DNA from: a bacterium
GTDB lineage: Bacteria > Patescibacteriota > Minisyncoccia > Phycocordibacterales > UBA12445
Assembly: GCA_030648005.1 (NCBI GenBank)
Contig: JAUSIP010000011.1
Span: 1 to 47,034 of the forward strand
Reading direction: 5' to 3'
DNA length: 47,034 nt
Below, piece after piece: positions 36,650 through 46,624 of this stretch (position 1 is the first letter of the stretch; the number at the start of each line of letters is the position of its first letter). The notes under the pieces were generated by a model that saw only the letters and a program-made list of their open reading frames with translations, was not told the DNA's origin and did not search any database. The position numbers and the translations under genes were made by a program.

Positions 36650-38149
36650 ATGAATATAAAAAATAAGTTATTAATTGGGGGATTGATGACTTCAATGGTC
36701 CTTCCGGCGTTAAGTGCCCTGGCGGCACCAGCTCCAAGACCGCGTACTGTACCTGTTAGTAGCAGAACTACCGCACCGTCGGTTAATGTTCTAGATTGCA
36801 AAAAGGCTAATCCTCCAATTGGTTGTCCTGGGTATGTGGCCCCAAAAACTCCCATCATTGTACCTCCAAAAACTCCCATCATTGTACCCCCGAAGATTCC
36901 TGGTTCTGGTGCAGTAACGCCTATCACCACAACACCCGTACCAACCAAGGGGGGAATTACAATAGACACAGATGTAACCAATCGTTACTGTGCTTATAAA
37001 ACTGATGTAAATATAGAAAAAGAAAGAAATGCCGATGAAAATGAACTAAAATTCCAACTCAAATCGGAAGTAGAAAAAATAAAAAAAATCCATCTGGCTG
37101 AACATAGTGCAGCCCCGAACCAGAGGCTCAGAGATCTCATCATCGACGATATGGATTTAGCCATTAGTAGGGTTGACGCAAAATACTACGGACTCATTTC
37201 ACAAATACACAGAGAAGCTGATAAACAAATAGATGCCCTGAGTGGTGGCCCTTCTACTTGTCCGCCTGCCACGACCATTACCCCACCAGTAATTCTAGAG
37301 GTAGAATCATTTTTGGGTTCTGGGGCCTATGTAGTTATTAAAGGAAAAACCGTAGGGTTTCCTAGTGACAATAAATTTGCACTCACCTACGGTGATCAGA
37401 TTGTTGTACCCATAGACGGTAGTAAGATAGTGGTAAGTTTTCCTAACGGGGCTATCATAGCTCTTTATCCAGGAAGCAAACTTACAGTGGGAGAATCAAA
37501 ATTCTTAACTGCTGGTCCAGTAGGCATTAATTTATTTCTCAATGCAGGAAAGATAAAAATAACAGACACAGTAGTTACCTCAGATAAGAGACAGTTAAAC
37601 ATCTTTACTACAAATGCTACAGTAGAAAACGTACACACAAGATACATTGTCACCTATGATGAGAGTAAGGGCCAGACCTATGTAGCTGTACAAGATGGAT
37701 TAGTCAAAGTGACACCAGCAGGTAATAAGAGTAAGAATGGTCCGATAAATGTCAATGAAAATCAGGAAGTAATTGTGATGACAAATGGCGACTACGCCAG
37801 CGCAACCAACGTTGTAGCTATATCTGAATATACAAAAAAATCCTTTGACTTTGATGAGTCTACCCCGACTCCATCCCCGGTTACAGCCCCATGTCATACT
37901 TTCGCTCGTGGCCGACTTATGGTTGTCCCATGCTCTAAAAAAAACAAGCCTTCTCCTGGTCAGGGTATACAGGGTAAACAAGGTATCCAAGGAGTACAGG
38001 GTGAGCAAGGCGTTCAAGGTATTCAAGGACCGCCTGGCAGTCCCGCTCCTGCCCCAGGCAAATTAAACAGCCTTCCTATCGGCCAGAACTTCGCTGCGGT
38101 GCTGATAGATACTCTGACCAGCCCTTTCAAGTGGCTGTTTGGGAAGTAA
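36650..38149 (+). CDS. Secreted protein, surface family member 2 (FecR-like domain plus collagen-like GXY region)
   Basis: Signal peptide MNIKNKLLIGGLMTSMVLPALSALA; FecR-like beta region; GIQGKQGIQGVQGEQGVQGIQGPPG; C-tail SLPIGQNFAAVLIDTLTSPFKWLFGK. Confidence 0.8.
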   Translation: MNIKNKLLIGGLMTSMVLPALSALAAPAPRPRTVPVSSRTTAPSVNVLDCKKANPPIGCPGYVAPKTPIIVPPKTPIIVPPKIPGSGAVTPITTTPVPTKGGITIDTDVTNRYCAYKTDVNIEKERNADENELKFQLKSEVEKIKKIHLAEHSAAPNQRLRDLIIDDMDLAISRVDAKYYGLISQIHREADKQIDALSGGPSTCPPATTITPPVILEVESFLGSGAYVVIKGKTVGFPSDNKFALTYGDQIVVPIDGSKIVVSFPNGAIIALYPGSKLTVGESKFLTAGPVGINLFLNAGKIKITDTVVTSDKRQLNIFTTNATVENVHTRYIVTYDESKGQTYVAVQDGLVKVTPAGNKSKNGPINVNENQEVIVMTNGDYASATNVVAISEYTKKSFDFDESTPTPSPVTAPCHTFARGRLMVVPCSKKNKPSPGQGIQGKQGIQGVQGEQGVQGIQGPPGSPAPAPGKLNSLPIGQNFAAVLIDTLTSPFKWLFGK

Positions 38150-38171
38150 AGGTAGCAAAAGTTCTAAACAT

Positions 38172-38201
38172 AAAACACCCCGCAATTTGCGGGGTGTTTT
38201 A
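38172..38201. terminator. Rho-independent terminator
   Basis: aaacaccccgcaatttgcggggtgtttt. Confidence 0.85.
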
Positions 38202-38246
38202 TGTTATTATATAGATATTAATAAATATTATTAGTTAATTAATAAA

Positions 38247-39506
38247 ATGAATATAAAAAATAAGTTATTAATTGGGGGATTAATGACTTCAATGGTCCTG
38301 CCGGTATCTGGTGCCTTAGCAGCTCCTTTACCGCCGAGACCTCGCGTTACTGTACCTCCTCCTGTGATCAGACCCGCAACGCCAACATGTGTTCCGAGAC
38401 CATTCCACCCAGAAGATTGCGGGCCAACGAAACCACCGGTTGTGATCCCAAAAACTCCCATCATTGTACCTCCTCCAACTCCTAGTCCTGTAACACCCGT
38501 CACCCCACCACCGGCACCAACCGCAAGTCCCATTACACTAGCCACAAATATAACCAACCGTTACTGTCCCTATAAAACCGCTACAGAGATAAAAAAATAT
38601 AAAGATGCTGATTGGGTGATTCTAAGTGCGCTGCGTGAAGCAGAGAAAAAAAAGGCAACCGATATCCATGATGAACAATACAAACAGATCCCGAACGGGA
38701 GCAACGGTATACCTCGAAAAGACAAGATATATAAAGAATGGCAAGAGGCTATCATAAAAATTAATAAAAAGTACGACCCACCAATTCAAGCCGTATTAGC
38801 AGAAGCTACTAAACGCACAGAAGAATTAAAGAGTGGCATATCTACCTGTCCTTATGTAGCCCCCCCGATAAAACACACCTATATAGGGGATATGCGTAAA
38901 AATATAAAGCACGCAACTCAATCAGAGTGTTCATCTCCGATCAAAATAGCAGATGTGATTATAAAAAATAGTAGTGAAGACGGCCAGAAAGACCAGGAGA
39001 CTTTTAACTTCGATCTCTTAGAGGGAGATTCGATTAGTATTCCCGCGGGATACTCTGCGGTGATCTATTATCGCGACGGAACAAACCGCATACTACCAAG
39101 GACATCCGGAACTGGCGCGAAACTTGAGTGTCCGGATACTAGAGATCGAATAAATCGAAAGCTGGAGGATGTTGTCAATAATCTGGAATCAGACCGGAAA
39201 TCAGAGAAGGCCAAGCGAACCAATGCCTACAATATAGCATATGGCAAGTACCGAAACGGGTTCCTTGATAGAAGTGGGGCTATCAGAGCCAAACTAAAAG
39301 AAGACTTTGATAAGGATATTAAGAAAATCAATGATGATTACGACGAACGTATCAGAAAAAATACGGCGGAGACAAATGTGCAAATTCAGTCGCTTCCTAA
39401 AAAAGATCTCCCTGATGCACCACGATTAAAACTAAACAGCCTGCCCTCCAATTCGAATCCTGCAGCCATACTAAGCGGAATGTTAAACTGGCTCTTAGGC
39501 AAATAG
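38247..39506 (+). CDS. Secreted protein, surface family member 3
   Basis: Signal peptide near-identical to member 2; NITNRYCPYKT domain; C-tail LNSLPSNSNPAAILSGMLNWLLGK. Confidence 0.8.
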   Translation: MNIKNKLLIGGLMTSMVLPVSGALAAPLPPRPRVTVPPPVIRPATPTCVPRPFHPEDCGPTKPPVVIPKTPIIVPPPTPSPVTPVTPPPAPTASPITLATNITNRYCPYKTATEIKKYKDADWVILSALREAEKKKATDIHDEQYKQIPNGSNGIPRKDKIYKEWQEAIIKINKKYDPPIQAVLAEATKRTEELKSGISTCPYVAPPIKHTYIGDMRKNIKHATQSECSSPIKIADVIIKNSSEDGQKDQETFNFDLLEGDSISIPAGYSAVIYYRDGTNRILPRTSGTGAKLECPDTRDRINRKLEDVVNNLESDRKSEKAKRTNAYNIAYGKYRNGFLDRSGAIRAKLKEDFDKDIKKINDDYDERIRKNTAETNVQIQSLPKKDLPDAPRLKLNSLPSNSNPAAILSGMLNWLLGK

Positions 39507-39607
39507 CTACAATTTAATCCATCTGTAACAAAACGTCCGAGTTTAACTCGGGCGTTTTGTGTTATTATATATGCATTAGTAAAAAAAATTATTATTAAGT
39601 TAACAAA

Positions 39608-41272
39608 ATGAATCTTAAAAAAATATTGATCGGCGGGCTATTGGCTTCCATAATCCTGCCGTTATCTACTGCCTTGGCGTTAACGCCGTTACCGACTTTC
39701 GGCCCGGCCGTTAATCTCAGGATAAATGATTCAACCGGCCAGGTTGCTATCTTCCCCGGAGATTCCGTCACTCTTTCTTGGTCGCCCTCAGGGACTGGTG
39801 GTGGCTGTACCGCTTCGGGAGGCTGGTCGGGAGCAAAGTCCATATCTGCCGGGTCCGAAAAATTAGAGAACATCACGGAACCAAAAACCTTTACCCTTAC
39901 TTGCGTAGGCGCAGCCGGAACAGTAAGCAATTCAGTGTCAGTGGTAATGGCTTCTAATGTGTCTAAGCCGGAAATCTTTTCCATACAGAGTGGCGACAAG
40001 ACATTGCATATTACTTGGACTAAGGTAAAAGGAGTGGATGGCTACTATATATATCGTTCTAACACCTCAGTCTTCACGCATTCAATTAACAATAAAGTTA
40101 AGGACTTCAAGGATCTCGAGGATATCAATGATCCTAGAACAACAGGGAGGCTAACCTACACTGACAACGACAATGGAGTTGGTTTACGAAACTTAGGGGT
40201 TTACTGCTACAAAATATCTGCTTACGTAGATTTAGGTAATCAACGGTTTGCTGAATCACCGGTTCAGTCACTCGGACAATGTAGTGTACCGAAATCGACA
40301 ACTCCACCCGTAGTCCCAGTAAATCCGCCACCACCCCCTCTTCTCCCTCAATGCGTAACAGAAGGAAATGGACTTAATCCTAATGGTATAGCAAAATGTT
40401 GCCCCGGACTTACTCGTACTCAAGGAAACGGAGCGGCCACTTGTGAAAAACCCAGATCTAGCCCACCAGTAAATCCCATTACTCCTACTACTGTTGTTCC
40501 GGCAGTTCGTGGAGGATTCATACCACCACGACCAGTGCCACGCGGTAATGCAGTAGTTCCTGCACGAACTCCATGCCAAAGCTCTTTCGTTCTTGGCCGA
40601 TTTACTCGATGTCCTGGTGCCAAGCCCATACCTAATTTCGTACCACTGCCTTTTGCTAGCTGTCTGCCCGCATATAACATCGCTCAAAATGACAAAGTTT
40701 TTGTAGAGCAGCAATTGAGCGGGCTCAAGGTAACTTGCAAGGACAACAAACTGATTGACGGCACAGTAAGACCGATCGCTTTCTTCCGTCCATATTGTGG
40801 GGGCGCGGCTCCGAGTCCGGCAATTCTAGCGCAAGAGAAACTCAGACTTGAGAACCTTAGGGCACAAAATACCGTCATTGTCATAAACTGCAACCTTTCT
40901 GATCTTCTTAATCCATCTGTTAATCTACCTCCACCACCAGCTCAAAATCCGGCTCTTTCTCCTGCTGATGTCATTATTGAAAATACCAGAAAATGTGCGG
41001 CGGATGTCATGAACAAATATTACCAGCCGGCAGATGTGAAGAAAAATAAAATTACCAACAAACAGATGGAATTAGGTGCTGAAGAAATTTGTATGGCTAG
41101 CTGTACCTCTCAACGAGATTTAACTGGTGAATTCTTCAGTCGTGGGCACTGCACGCAAATAATCGACCGACGAGTGCAGGAGATACTTGGAGCAAGAACA
41201 TCCAGCCTGCCTTCCAGCTCCAATCCGGCAGCCATATTAGGCGGAATGTTAAACTGGCTCTTAGGTAGATAG
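39608..41272 (+). CDS. Secreted protein, surface family member 4 (Ig/FN3-like N-terminal regions)
   Basis: MNLKKILIGGLLASIILPLSTALA; VRGG...RGNAVVPARTPCQSSFVLGRFTRCPG; C-tail SSLPSSSNPAAILGGMLNWLLGR. Confidence 0.8.
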   Translation: MNLKKILIGGLLASIILPLSTALALTPLPTFGPAVNLRINDSTGQVAIFPGDSVTLSWSPSGTGGGCTASGGWSGAKSISAGSEKLENITEPKTFTLTCVGAAGTVSNSVSVVMASNVSKPEIFSIQSGDKTLHITWTKVKGVDGYYIYRSNTSVFTHSINNKVKDFKDLEDINDPRTTGRLTYTDNDNGVGLRNLGVYCYKISAYVDLGNQRFAESPVQSLGQCSVPKSTTPPVVPVNPPPPPLLPQCVTEGNGLNPNGIAKCCPGLTRTQGNGAATCEKPRSSPPVNPITPTTVVPAVRGGFIPPRPVPRGNAVVPARTPCQSSFVLGRFTRCPGAKPIPNFVPLPFASCLPAYNIAQNDKVFVEQQLSGLKVTCKDNKLIDGTVRPIAFFRPYCGGAAPSPAILAQEKLRLENLRAQNTVIVINCNLSDLLNPSVNLPPPPAQNPALSPADVIIENTRKCAADVMNKYYQPADVKKNKITNKQMELGAEEICMASCTSQRDLTGEFFSRGHCTQIIDRRVQEILGARTSSLPSSSNPAAILGGMLNWLLGR

Positions 41273-41297
41273 ATCATAAATCTTAGGTATAGAATAT

Positions 41298-41327
41298 AAA
41301 AACACCCCAATACGGGGTGTTTTTATA
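41298..41327. terminator. Bidirectional rho-independent terminator
   Basis: aaaaacaccccaatacggggtgttttta between convergent genes. Confidence 0.85.
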
Positions 41328-41329
41328 TC

Positions 41330-42631
41330 TTAGAACGCGGAAAGGACAGAGGCTAGATTGCTTGAACTATCGAAGGCATTGGCGATTCCAGAACACCCTT
41401 TCCCTGCCAAGAAGCGTATCTCGCAAGCGGTCATAGGGCGGTTGTAGAGCCTGATCTCATCGAGTGTACCAGCCCCCTTAGGTTGGCCAGGTACATTATC
41501 AAGTCCGAAATACAGATCCTCATCACTAGTAGAGTTATTGCGTGGGATCGTTACTGTTGTTGATGTCATCAGCACTCCATCAAGATAAATATTCGCGACA
41601 GTGCCATTATAGGTCACAGCATAGTGATGCCAGTCGGTGATGTTGTCAGGTGTGACTGTCCCAACAACGAAAGGCACTTGCGTAAGATTAGTATCGTCAA
41701 AAATAGTAAATTTCACATCCTTAGTACCCTTAACAGGCCCAATACTATAGCCGGAACGATCGCGTAAAGAGACGAACCAACTAGAATCGTTCCATCCGCT
41801 AGTGAAGGCCGGGGCTGACTTAGCCCAAAGCGCAAGAGTGAAGTTATTCGGATAGAAAGTCCTGTTATTGGCAGCTACGCAATAAGCATCTGTGCCGTTC
41901 AAGCCAAGCGCCGTACCGAGCCTACCATCAGCGTTGGTGTTCGCACCGCCCTTGGTATCGCAACTATTACCCCCTCTGTCAAACGACCAATATCCGAGTG
42001 AGCCGAAGTTAATGTCTGAGGAACCAACTTCATTAGATAGTGGCGCAGGAGCAGGTGTCGGACTTGGTGCCGGAACAGGCAATATTGGCAGAATAGGCGC
42101 CGACGTCGGTACAACAGAAACTATCGAGGAGCTCACAGTAAAGCTGTTGCTAGTGCCCAATGTTTTACCATCTTTATTCTTTGCAACAACAACGTAATTC
42201 TTGCTAATAATCAAATTATCCGCAACCTGCCAGCTGAAACTATTAGCCGTAAGCTCATTTGAGAGACTTCCCAGTGCCTTGCCGTCGGCCTCCATACTGA
42301 AGCTGACCGGCGAAGAACTATCTGAAGGAACGCGCTTAAAAGAGATATTCACAAGCGAACCCTTAGACAAAGGTGTTGTGATCATATCGAAGCTAACTGA
42401 TGTTGTACGCGACGCAAGTGCTGTCAAATCCGCCTGAAGAAGTTTTATGATCAACTGATACAGTGAATCAAGCGCACTCCGTAGACTTGAGTTGCTAGTC
42501 AGTAGACTTCCGGCTGAACTCTCTATCTGCCTGGCTTGACCTAAAAGCCTAACAGTACCAGCATAGTCAGCGAAACTAAGCACCGGCACAAATAATAAAA
42601 ACAGAGCTATAAATTTAAAATATTTTTTCAT
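41330..42631 (-). CDS. Secreted LamG/concanavalin-like domain protein
   Basis: Signal peptide; GYWSFDRGGNSC...ALGLNGTDAYC...FTLALWAKS...DWHHYAVTYNGTVANIYLDGVL...LDEIRLYNRPMT. Confidence 0.85.
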   Translation of the reverse strand: MKKYFKFIALFLLFVPVLSFADYAGTVRLLGQARQIESSAGSLLTSNSSLRSALDSLYQLIIKLLQADLTALASRTTSVSFDMITTPLSKGSLVNISFKRVPSDSSSPVSFSMEADGKALGSLSNELTANSFSWQVADNLIISKNYVVVAKNKDGKTLGTSNSFTVSSSIVSVVPTSAPILPILPVPAPSPTPAPAPLSNEVGSSDINFGSLGYWSFDRGGNSCDTKGGANTNADGRLGTALGLNGTDAYCVAANNRTFYPNNFTLALWAKSAPAFTSGWNDSSWFVSLRDRSGYSIGPVKGTKDVKFTIFDDTNLTQVPFVVGTVTPDNITDWHHYAVTYNGTVANIYLDGVLMTSTTVTIPRNNSTSDEDLYFGLDNVPGQPKGAGTLDEIRLYNRPMTACEIRFLAGKGCSGIANAFDSSSNLASVLSAF

Positions 42632-42641
42632 AACACCTATA

Positions 42642-43034
42642 TTATAGCCCGCCCTTATCTAAATTCAAACAAACTGAGTTCAAGCAATACCGCTTACCAG
42701 TTGAGGTTGGACCATCGTCGAAGAGATGCCCGAGATGTGATCCGCACTTGGTGCAGACTACCTCTGTTCGCTTCATACCGTAAGCATTATCTTCCACCAT
42801 CTTCACCGCACCCGGCAAAGCCTCATCGAAAGATGGCCAACCGGTGCCGGAGTCGAACTTCGCAGTCGAAGGGAAGAGTGGATTGCCACAAGCGACACAC
42901 TTATACATCCCACTCGACTTCTCATGTATATACTTGCCTGTGCCCGGAGCCTCTGTCCCCTTCTGTCGCAAAACTTCGTACTGCTCCGGAGTTAATTTGG
43001 CCTTCCAATCTTCTTCTGTAATCTCTTTTTCCAT
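42642..43034 (-). CDS. msrB: Peptide-methionine (R)-S-oxide reductase
   Basis: LTPEQYEVLRQKGTEAPGTGKY...GMYKCVACGNPLF...SGTGWPSF...CTKCGSHLGHLFDDGP...RYCLNSVCL. Confidence 0.95.
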   Translation of the reverse strand: MEKEITEEDWKAKLTPEQYEVLRQKGTEAPGTGKYIHEKSSGMYKCVACGNPLFPSTAKFDSGTGWPSFDEALPGAVKMVEDNAYGMKRTEVVCTKCGSHLGHLFDDGPTSTGKRYCLNSVCLNLDKGGL

Positions 43035-43101
43035 ATCATCAATTCTAAACCAATAAATGCAAAATAAAAAGCCCCGACGTTACGGGGCATCTGCCTATTT
43101 T

Positions 43102-43674
43102 CTAATATCCATCATCGCGACTGAACTCTACTTTGAATTTCTCAAGGCGCTCAATTTGGTTAAACGCATTATCAACATACTTCCATGCAAGAGTTGCAAG
43201 GATCTTCTCAGTCGCATCACACTGACAGACTTTGTCCCTGACATAGTGGTCAATGAGCCACACAACCTCTTCTGACTTCAGTTTACGCTTCAATAACTTC
43301 TCAGCGAGATTGTCATCGTTACAGATCCAAAGCCAACCGTTCTTAAGTGCTTCATGAACAATCCTTTCAGTCATTCCACTAGAAACGCCGAGCTCTGTTA
43401 CTCTTATAGCTGCACCGAGAGCTTCTTTGTTGCTAAAAAATCTCTTCTTACTTTTTTGGAAAATTTCCAAAAACCTACCGGCCACAGAATCGAGAACACC
43501 TTGGGACAGTTTAACTTTCTTAAGCAAGACTATGACTGCAGTCAAACAACTCATACCCTCTTCTGTGGGTATGGAAGTTTTAGATGAAACAAAAGTATCA
43601 ATCAAGACCGACAGCACCGAACAAATAACCTCATCTTCTTGAGTCTTCGACAGCATATGTCCTCCCTGTCTCAA
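43102..43674 (-). CDS. Hypothetical protein
   Basis: 190 aa ORF; alpha-helical composition; no family recognised. Confidence 0.6.
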   Translation of the reverse strand: MRQGGHMLSKTQEDEVICSVLSVLIDTFVSSKTSIPTEEGMSCLTAVIVLLKKVKLSQGVLDSVAGRFLEIFQKSKKRFFSNKEALGAAIRVTELGVSSGMTERIVHEALKNGWLWICNDDNLAEKLLKRKLKSEEVVWLIDHYVRDKVCQCDATEKILATLAWKYVDNAFNQIERLEKFKVEFSRDDGY

Positions 43675-43726
43675 TGTAACTTCCGATTACAGATATTAGA
43701 CTAAGATCATTAAAAAGTCTATTGCT

Positions 43727-44734
43727 TCAATACTGTTTTTTTATGTCTTCGAAGGCCAACTCTGAGATGTGACTTATTGTTGACTTCAATTTATCGACAT
43801 CTCCACCCAAAGCCATGACGCATAGAAGATAAGGATGTCCCGGATAGTAGACTACACCGCAATCGCTCAACTCTACGCCTAAAATGTGATCATCCTCATA
43901 CACTCCGCGCTCGCCGTATTTATGTGCGATACTTATACTCTTATCGGCAACACCCGCCACCATTCCGTCCTCGAAGGTTGTTTGTGACAATAACTTCAAC
44001 GCTCTTTCAGAAAACTCTCGATCAAGATAAGTGCTGTTGAATAAAACTCTGAAAAATAGGGAGTAAGTCTTCAGATTCATCGTATACTGATTGGTCTGAG
44101 GAAGAGTTATACCAAGATCTCCGAAAACTTCTTTAATATATCGCGGATTAATACTATCCAGAAGCAGATAAAGCGCTTCATTGTCTGATTCAATGATCAT
44201 AGATCTAATAAGTTCGTCGATCGTATAATATCTGTTAGGCAGAAGCAGTGTTGTTTTAGGCTGGCGAGGCTTCATGCCCCCCTGCTCCGGACCTTTATAG
44301 TAGAGTTTTTTAGAGAGGATGTCCGGATTGGCTTCAGCTTCTTTAAAATATGCGATCATAACCGGAACTTTCAGAAGACTACCAGGCAAGAAAGACATAT
44401 CTTCATTAAGTCCCAGCCAATGCCCGGTCATCGGATCGCGGAAGTAAACCGAAATAGTTTTAACATCGCCATTCGAAATAGAGTCGTTAGTGAAACTCTT
44501 GATCTTCTTCTGCAGGCTTTCGAACTCGACAAAATTCTTCTTCTCCGAATAATCCAAACCCAGCAGTGGGTTTATAAATTCGAAATTCGAGTCTTTGACC
44601 CTAAGCGGTCTTGGGCCTTCATTAGATCGATCTGTCCAGAAGGCACCAAGCCGGTATCCCACAAAGAGGCTGAAAAGTGCCGTGATTAAGAAGGCAGTAG
44701 GTAGTTTAAAGATTTTAGAATAAAAATATTGCAT
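43727..44734 (-). CDS. Class A beta-lactamase-like serine hydrolase, membrane-anchored
   Basis: N-terminal TM; FLPGSLLKVPVMIAYFKEAE (SxxK), later ESDNEALYLLLD (SDN-like). Confidence 0.8.
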   Translation of the reverse strand: MQYFYSKIFKLPTAFLITALFSLFVGYRLGAFWTDRSNEGPRPLRVKDSNFEFINPLLGLDYSEKKNFVEFESLQKKIKSFTNDSISNGDVKTISVYFRDPMTGHWLGLNEDMSFLPGSLLKVPVMIAYFKEAEANPDILSKKLYYKGPEQGGMKPRQPKTTLLLPNRYYTIDELIRSMIIESDNEALYLLLDSINPRYIKEVFGDLGITLPQTNQYTMNLKTYSLFFRVLFNSTYLDREFSERALKLLSQTTFEDGMVAGVADKSISIAHKYGERGVYEDDHILGVELSDCGVVYYPGHPYLLCVMALGGDVDKLKSTISHISELAFEDIKKQY

Positions 44735-44847
44735 CTTACTTCCTATATTGCCATAAAATATAATTTAGGTATATACTCGGCGGAGATTCTTTGATAACTA
44801 CCCGCCTTCGCTGAAGCTTCGGCGAGGCAAAGAAGGGGGGCCGATAA

Positions 44848-45561
44848 ATGAAAATAAATGGGGTGTTCCAATCATTTCAAGGCGAGGGTAAGTCTGTCGG
44901 CATACCATCTGTGTTTCTTCGGCTTTATGGTTGTAATCTGCGTTGTAGCTGGTGCGATACTCCGGAGACATGGAACGAAGAGGGCACAAAATACGAACAT
45001 CCAAAAAAACACAAGAAGATAGATGAGTGCCACTTGCAATCAATAGTAGAGATCGCAAAGAAGCTTAATTGTTATGATGTTAGAAATCTGGTCATCACAG
45101 GTGGTGAACCGCTGATCCAACAGAAAGAGCTTATCGAACTGATGCTAATTCTGAAGAAAGAAGGCTGGCGTTTCGAAGTCGAAACCAACGGCACCCTTCT
45201 GCCCACCAACGCCTTCTTAGATCTCATCGATCAGATCAACTGCTCACCTAAACTTTCAAACGCCGGTCCGGATAATCCTCTATATAGAAGGATAGTACCG
45301 GAAGCCCTTGAAAGGCTGACTGCAAGTCCTAAGACCAACTTCAAATTCGTAATCGAAGGATTCAAAGACATGGAGGAGATCTTCCCTATAATCAATCGTT
45401 ACCAGATCGATAAGTCTCGAGTCTACATCATGCCTGAAGGAAGCACGAGACAGGCACAGCTGACGAGACGAGAAACTATCCGTGCGATAGCCCGAGAATA
45501 CCAAGTCAATTACACTGACCGACTACATATTCTCATGTATGACGACAAGAGGGGGGTTTGA
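44848..45561 (+). CDS. queE: 7-carboxy-7-deazaguanine synthase-like radical SAM protein
   Basis: GVFQSFQGEGKSVGIPSVFLRLYGCNLRCSWCDTPETW; NLVITGGEPLIQ. Confidence 0.88.
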   Translation: MKINGVFQSFQGEGKSVGIPSVFLRLYGCNLRCSWCDTPETWNEEGTKYEHPKKHKKIDECHLQSIVEIAKKLNCYDVRNLVITGGEPLIQQKELIELMLILKKEGWRFEVETNGTLLPTNAFLDLIDQINCSPKLSNAGPDNPLYRRIVPEALERLTASPKTNFKFVIEGFKDMEEIFPIINRYQIDKSRVYIMPEGSTRQAQLTRRETIRAIAREYQVNYTDRLHILMYDDKRGV

Positions 45562-45562
45562 G

Positions 45563-45838
45563 ATGAGCAAAGATAAGGTCCTGGAGGCTATCAGCACCTA
45601 CCGGAACTATTTTGAAGGAAATAAGATTGAGAAAAAGAGTTTCCCGCATGACCAGCACTATCCCACCAGACGACAGATCATGATGCATTGCCATACTATG
45701 CTAGATAAGATGGAAGCCTTCATCCAAGAAGGCAAAATGGAAAAAACTTTTCGATGGCTTGGCTTCATCCAAGGTTGCCTCTGGTCAGAGAGTATCCACA
45801 ATCTCGAAGAGCTCAAAGATCACAACAGAACGAAATAA
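45563..45838 (+). CDS. Hypothetical protein coupled to queE
   Basis: ATG at 45563 directly follows the queE stop; MSKDKVLEAISTYRNYFEGNKIEKKSFPHDQHYPTRRQIMMHCHTML. Confidence 0.7.
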   Translation: MSKDKVLEAISTYRNYFEGNKIEKKSFPHDQHYPTRRQIMMHCHTMLDKMEAFIQEGKMEKTFRWLGFIQGCLWSESIHNLEELKDHNRTK

Positions 45839-45844
45839 ACACAC

Positions 45845-45872
45845 CCGCTCCGACCATCGGAGCGGTTTTTTA
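45845..45872 (+). terminator. Rho-independent terminator
   Basis: ccgctccgaccatcggagcggttttttata. Confidence 0.8.
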
Positions 45873-45936
45873 TAAAAAAAAGACCCCCTTGTGGGAGGGG
45901 GGGGTATACTAGATATATTAACTTCTAAGACTGGCC

Positions 45937-46596
45937 TTAGACCGGTTTTTCTCTCTTAGGTCGAGAGGGGAAAAGGGAGTCAGTGATTCCGGGATACTTC
46001 TCTTCGAGCGACTTACGCATGACTAGTCGTGCACGATGCATCCTACCCTTCAAGACCATGGGCGTAATACCGAGGATTACAGAAGTCTGCTCGTAAGACC
46101 TCCCCTGAATAGCGACGAGATCAATCGCCCTTCTGTAGTTTGGCGGAAGACTATCAATCTCCTTCTTAACCACATCGACGACGAACCGGTTCTCAATATC
46201 CTTATACATATCCAACGCCGGCACAGTCGGCTGAGAAAACCATTTATAATGCTTGGGGTCCGATCGCCGAATCACACGATTGTTGTACTGTATAGAGATG
46301 TTCATGCTGATCCTATAGAGCCATGTGTAGAAAATTGACCTGCCCTGGAACTTTCTTATGTTCTTGTACGCCTCAAGAAATGTCTCTTGAACGATCTCAT
46401 CCGCATCTTCAGAATTGCCCACCAAGCGAAACACCAATGACAATAGCCTACGTCTGTATGCAATGTAGATTGCCTCAAATGCGCTTCTATCTCCATTCTG
46501 GACTTTCCTTACATGCTCCGCATATGGATCCTGAATTGGCATATCGGCCTCCTTGTCAATGATCGAAGGAATTTTTACCGTAGTATATAATAGCAA
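45937..46596 (-). CDS. RNA polymerase sigma factor, ECF/sigma-70 family (start may be ~46539)
   Basis: LVFRLVGNSEDADEIVQETFLEAYKNIRKFQGRSIFYTWLYRISMN; SYEQTSVILGITPMVLKGRMHRARLVMRK. Confidence 0.92.
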   Translation of the reverse strand: MLLYTTVKIPSIIDKEADMPIQDPYAEHVRKVQNGDRSAFEAIYIAYRRRLLSLVFRLVGNSEDADEIVQETFLEAYKNIRKFQGRSIFYTWLYRISMNISIQYNNRVIRRSDPKHYKWFSQPTVPALDMYKDIENRFVVDVVKKEIDSLPPNYRRAIDLVAIQGRSYEQTSVILGITPMVLKGRMHRARLVMRKSLEEKYPGITDSLFPSRPKREKPV

Positions 46597-46624
46597 ATAA
46601 TATGGTAGGAGTCAAGCTAACGGG

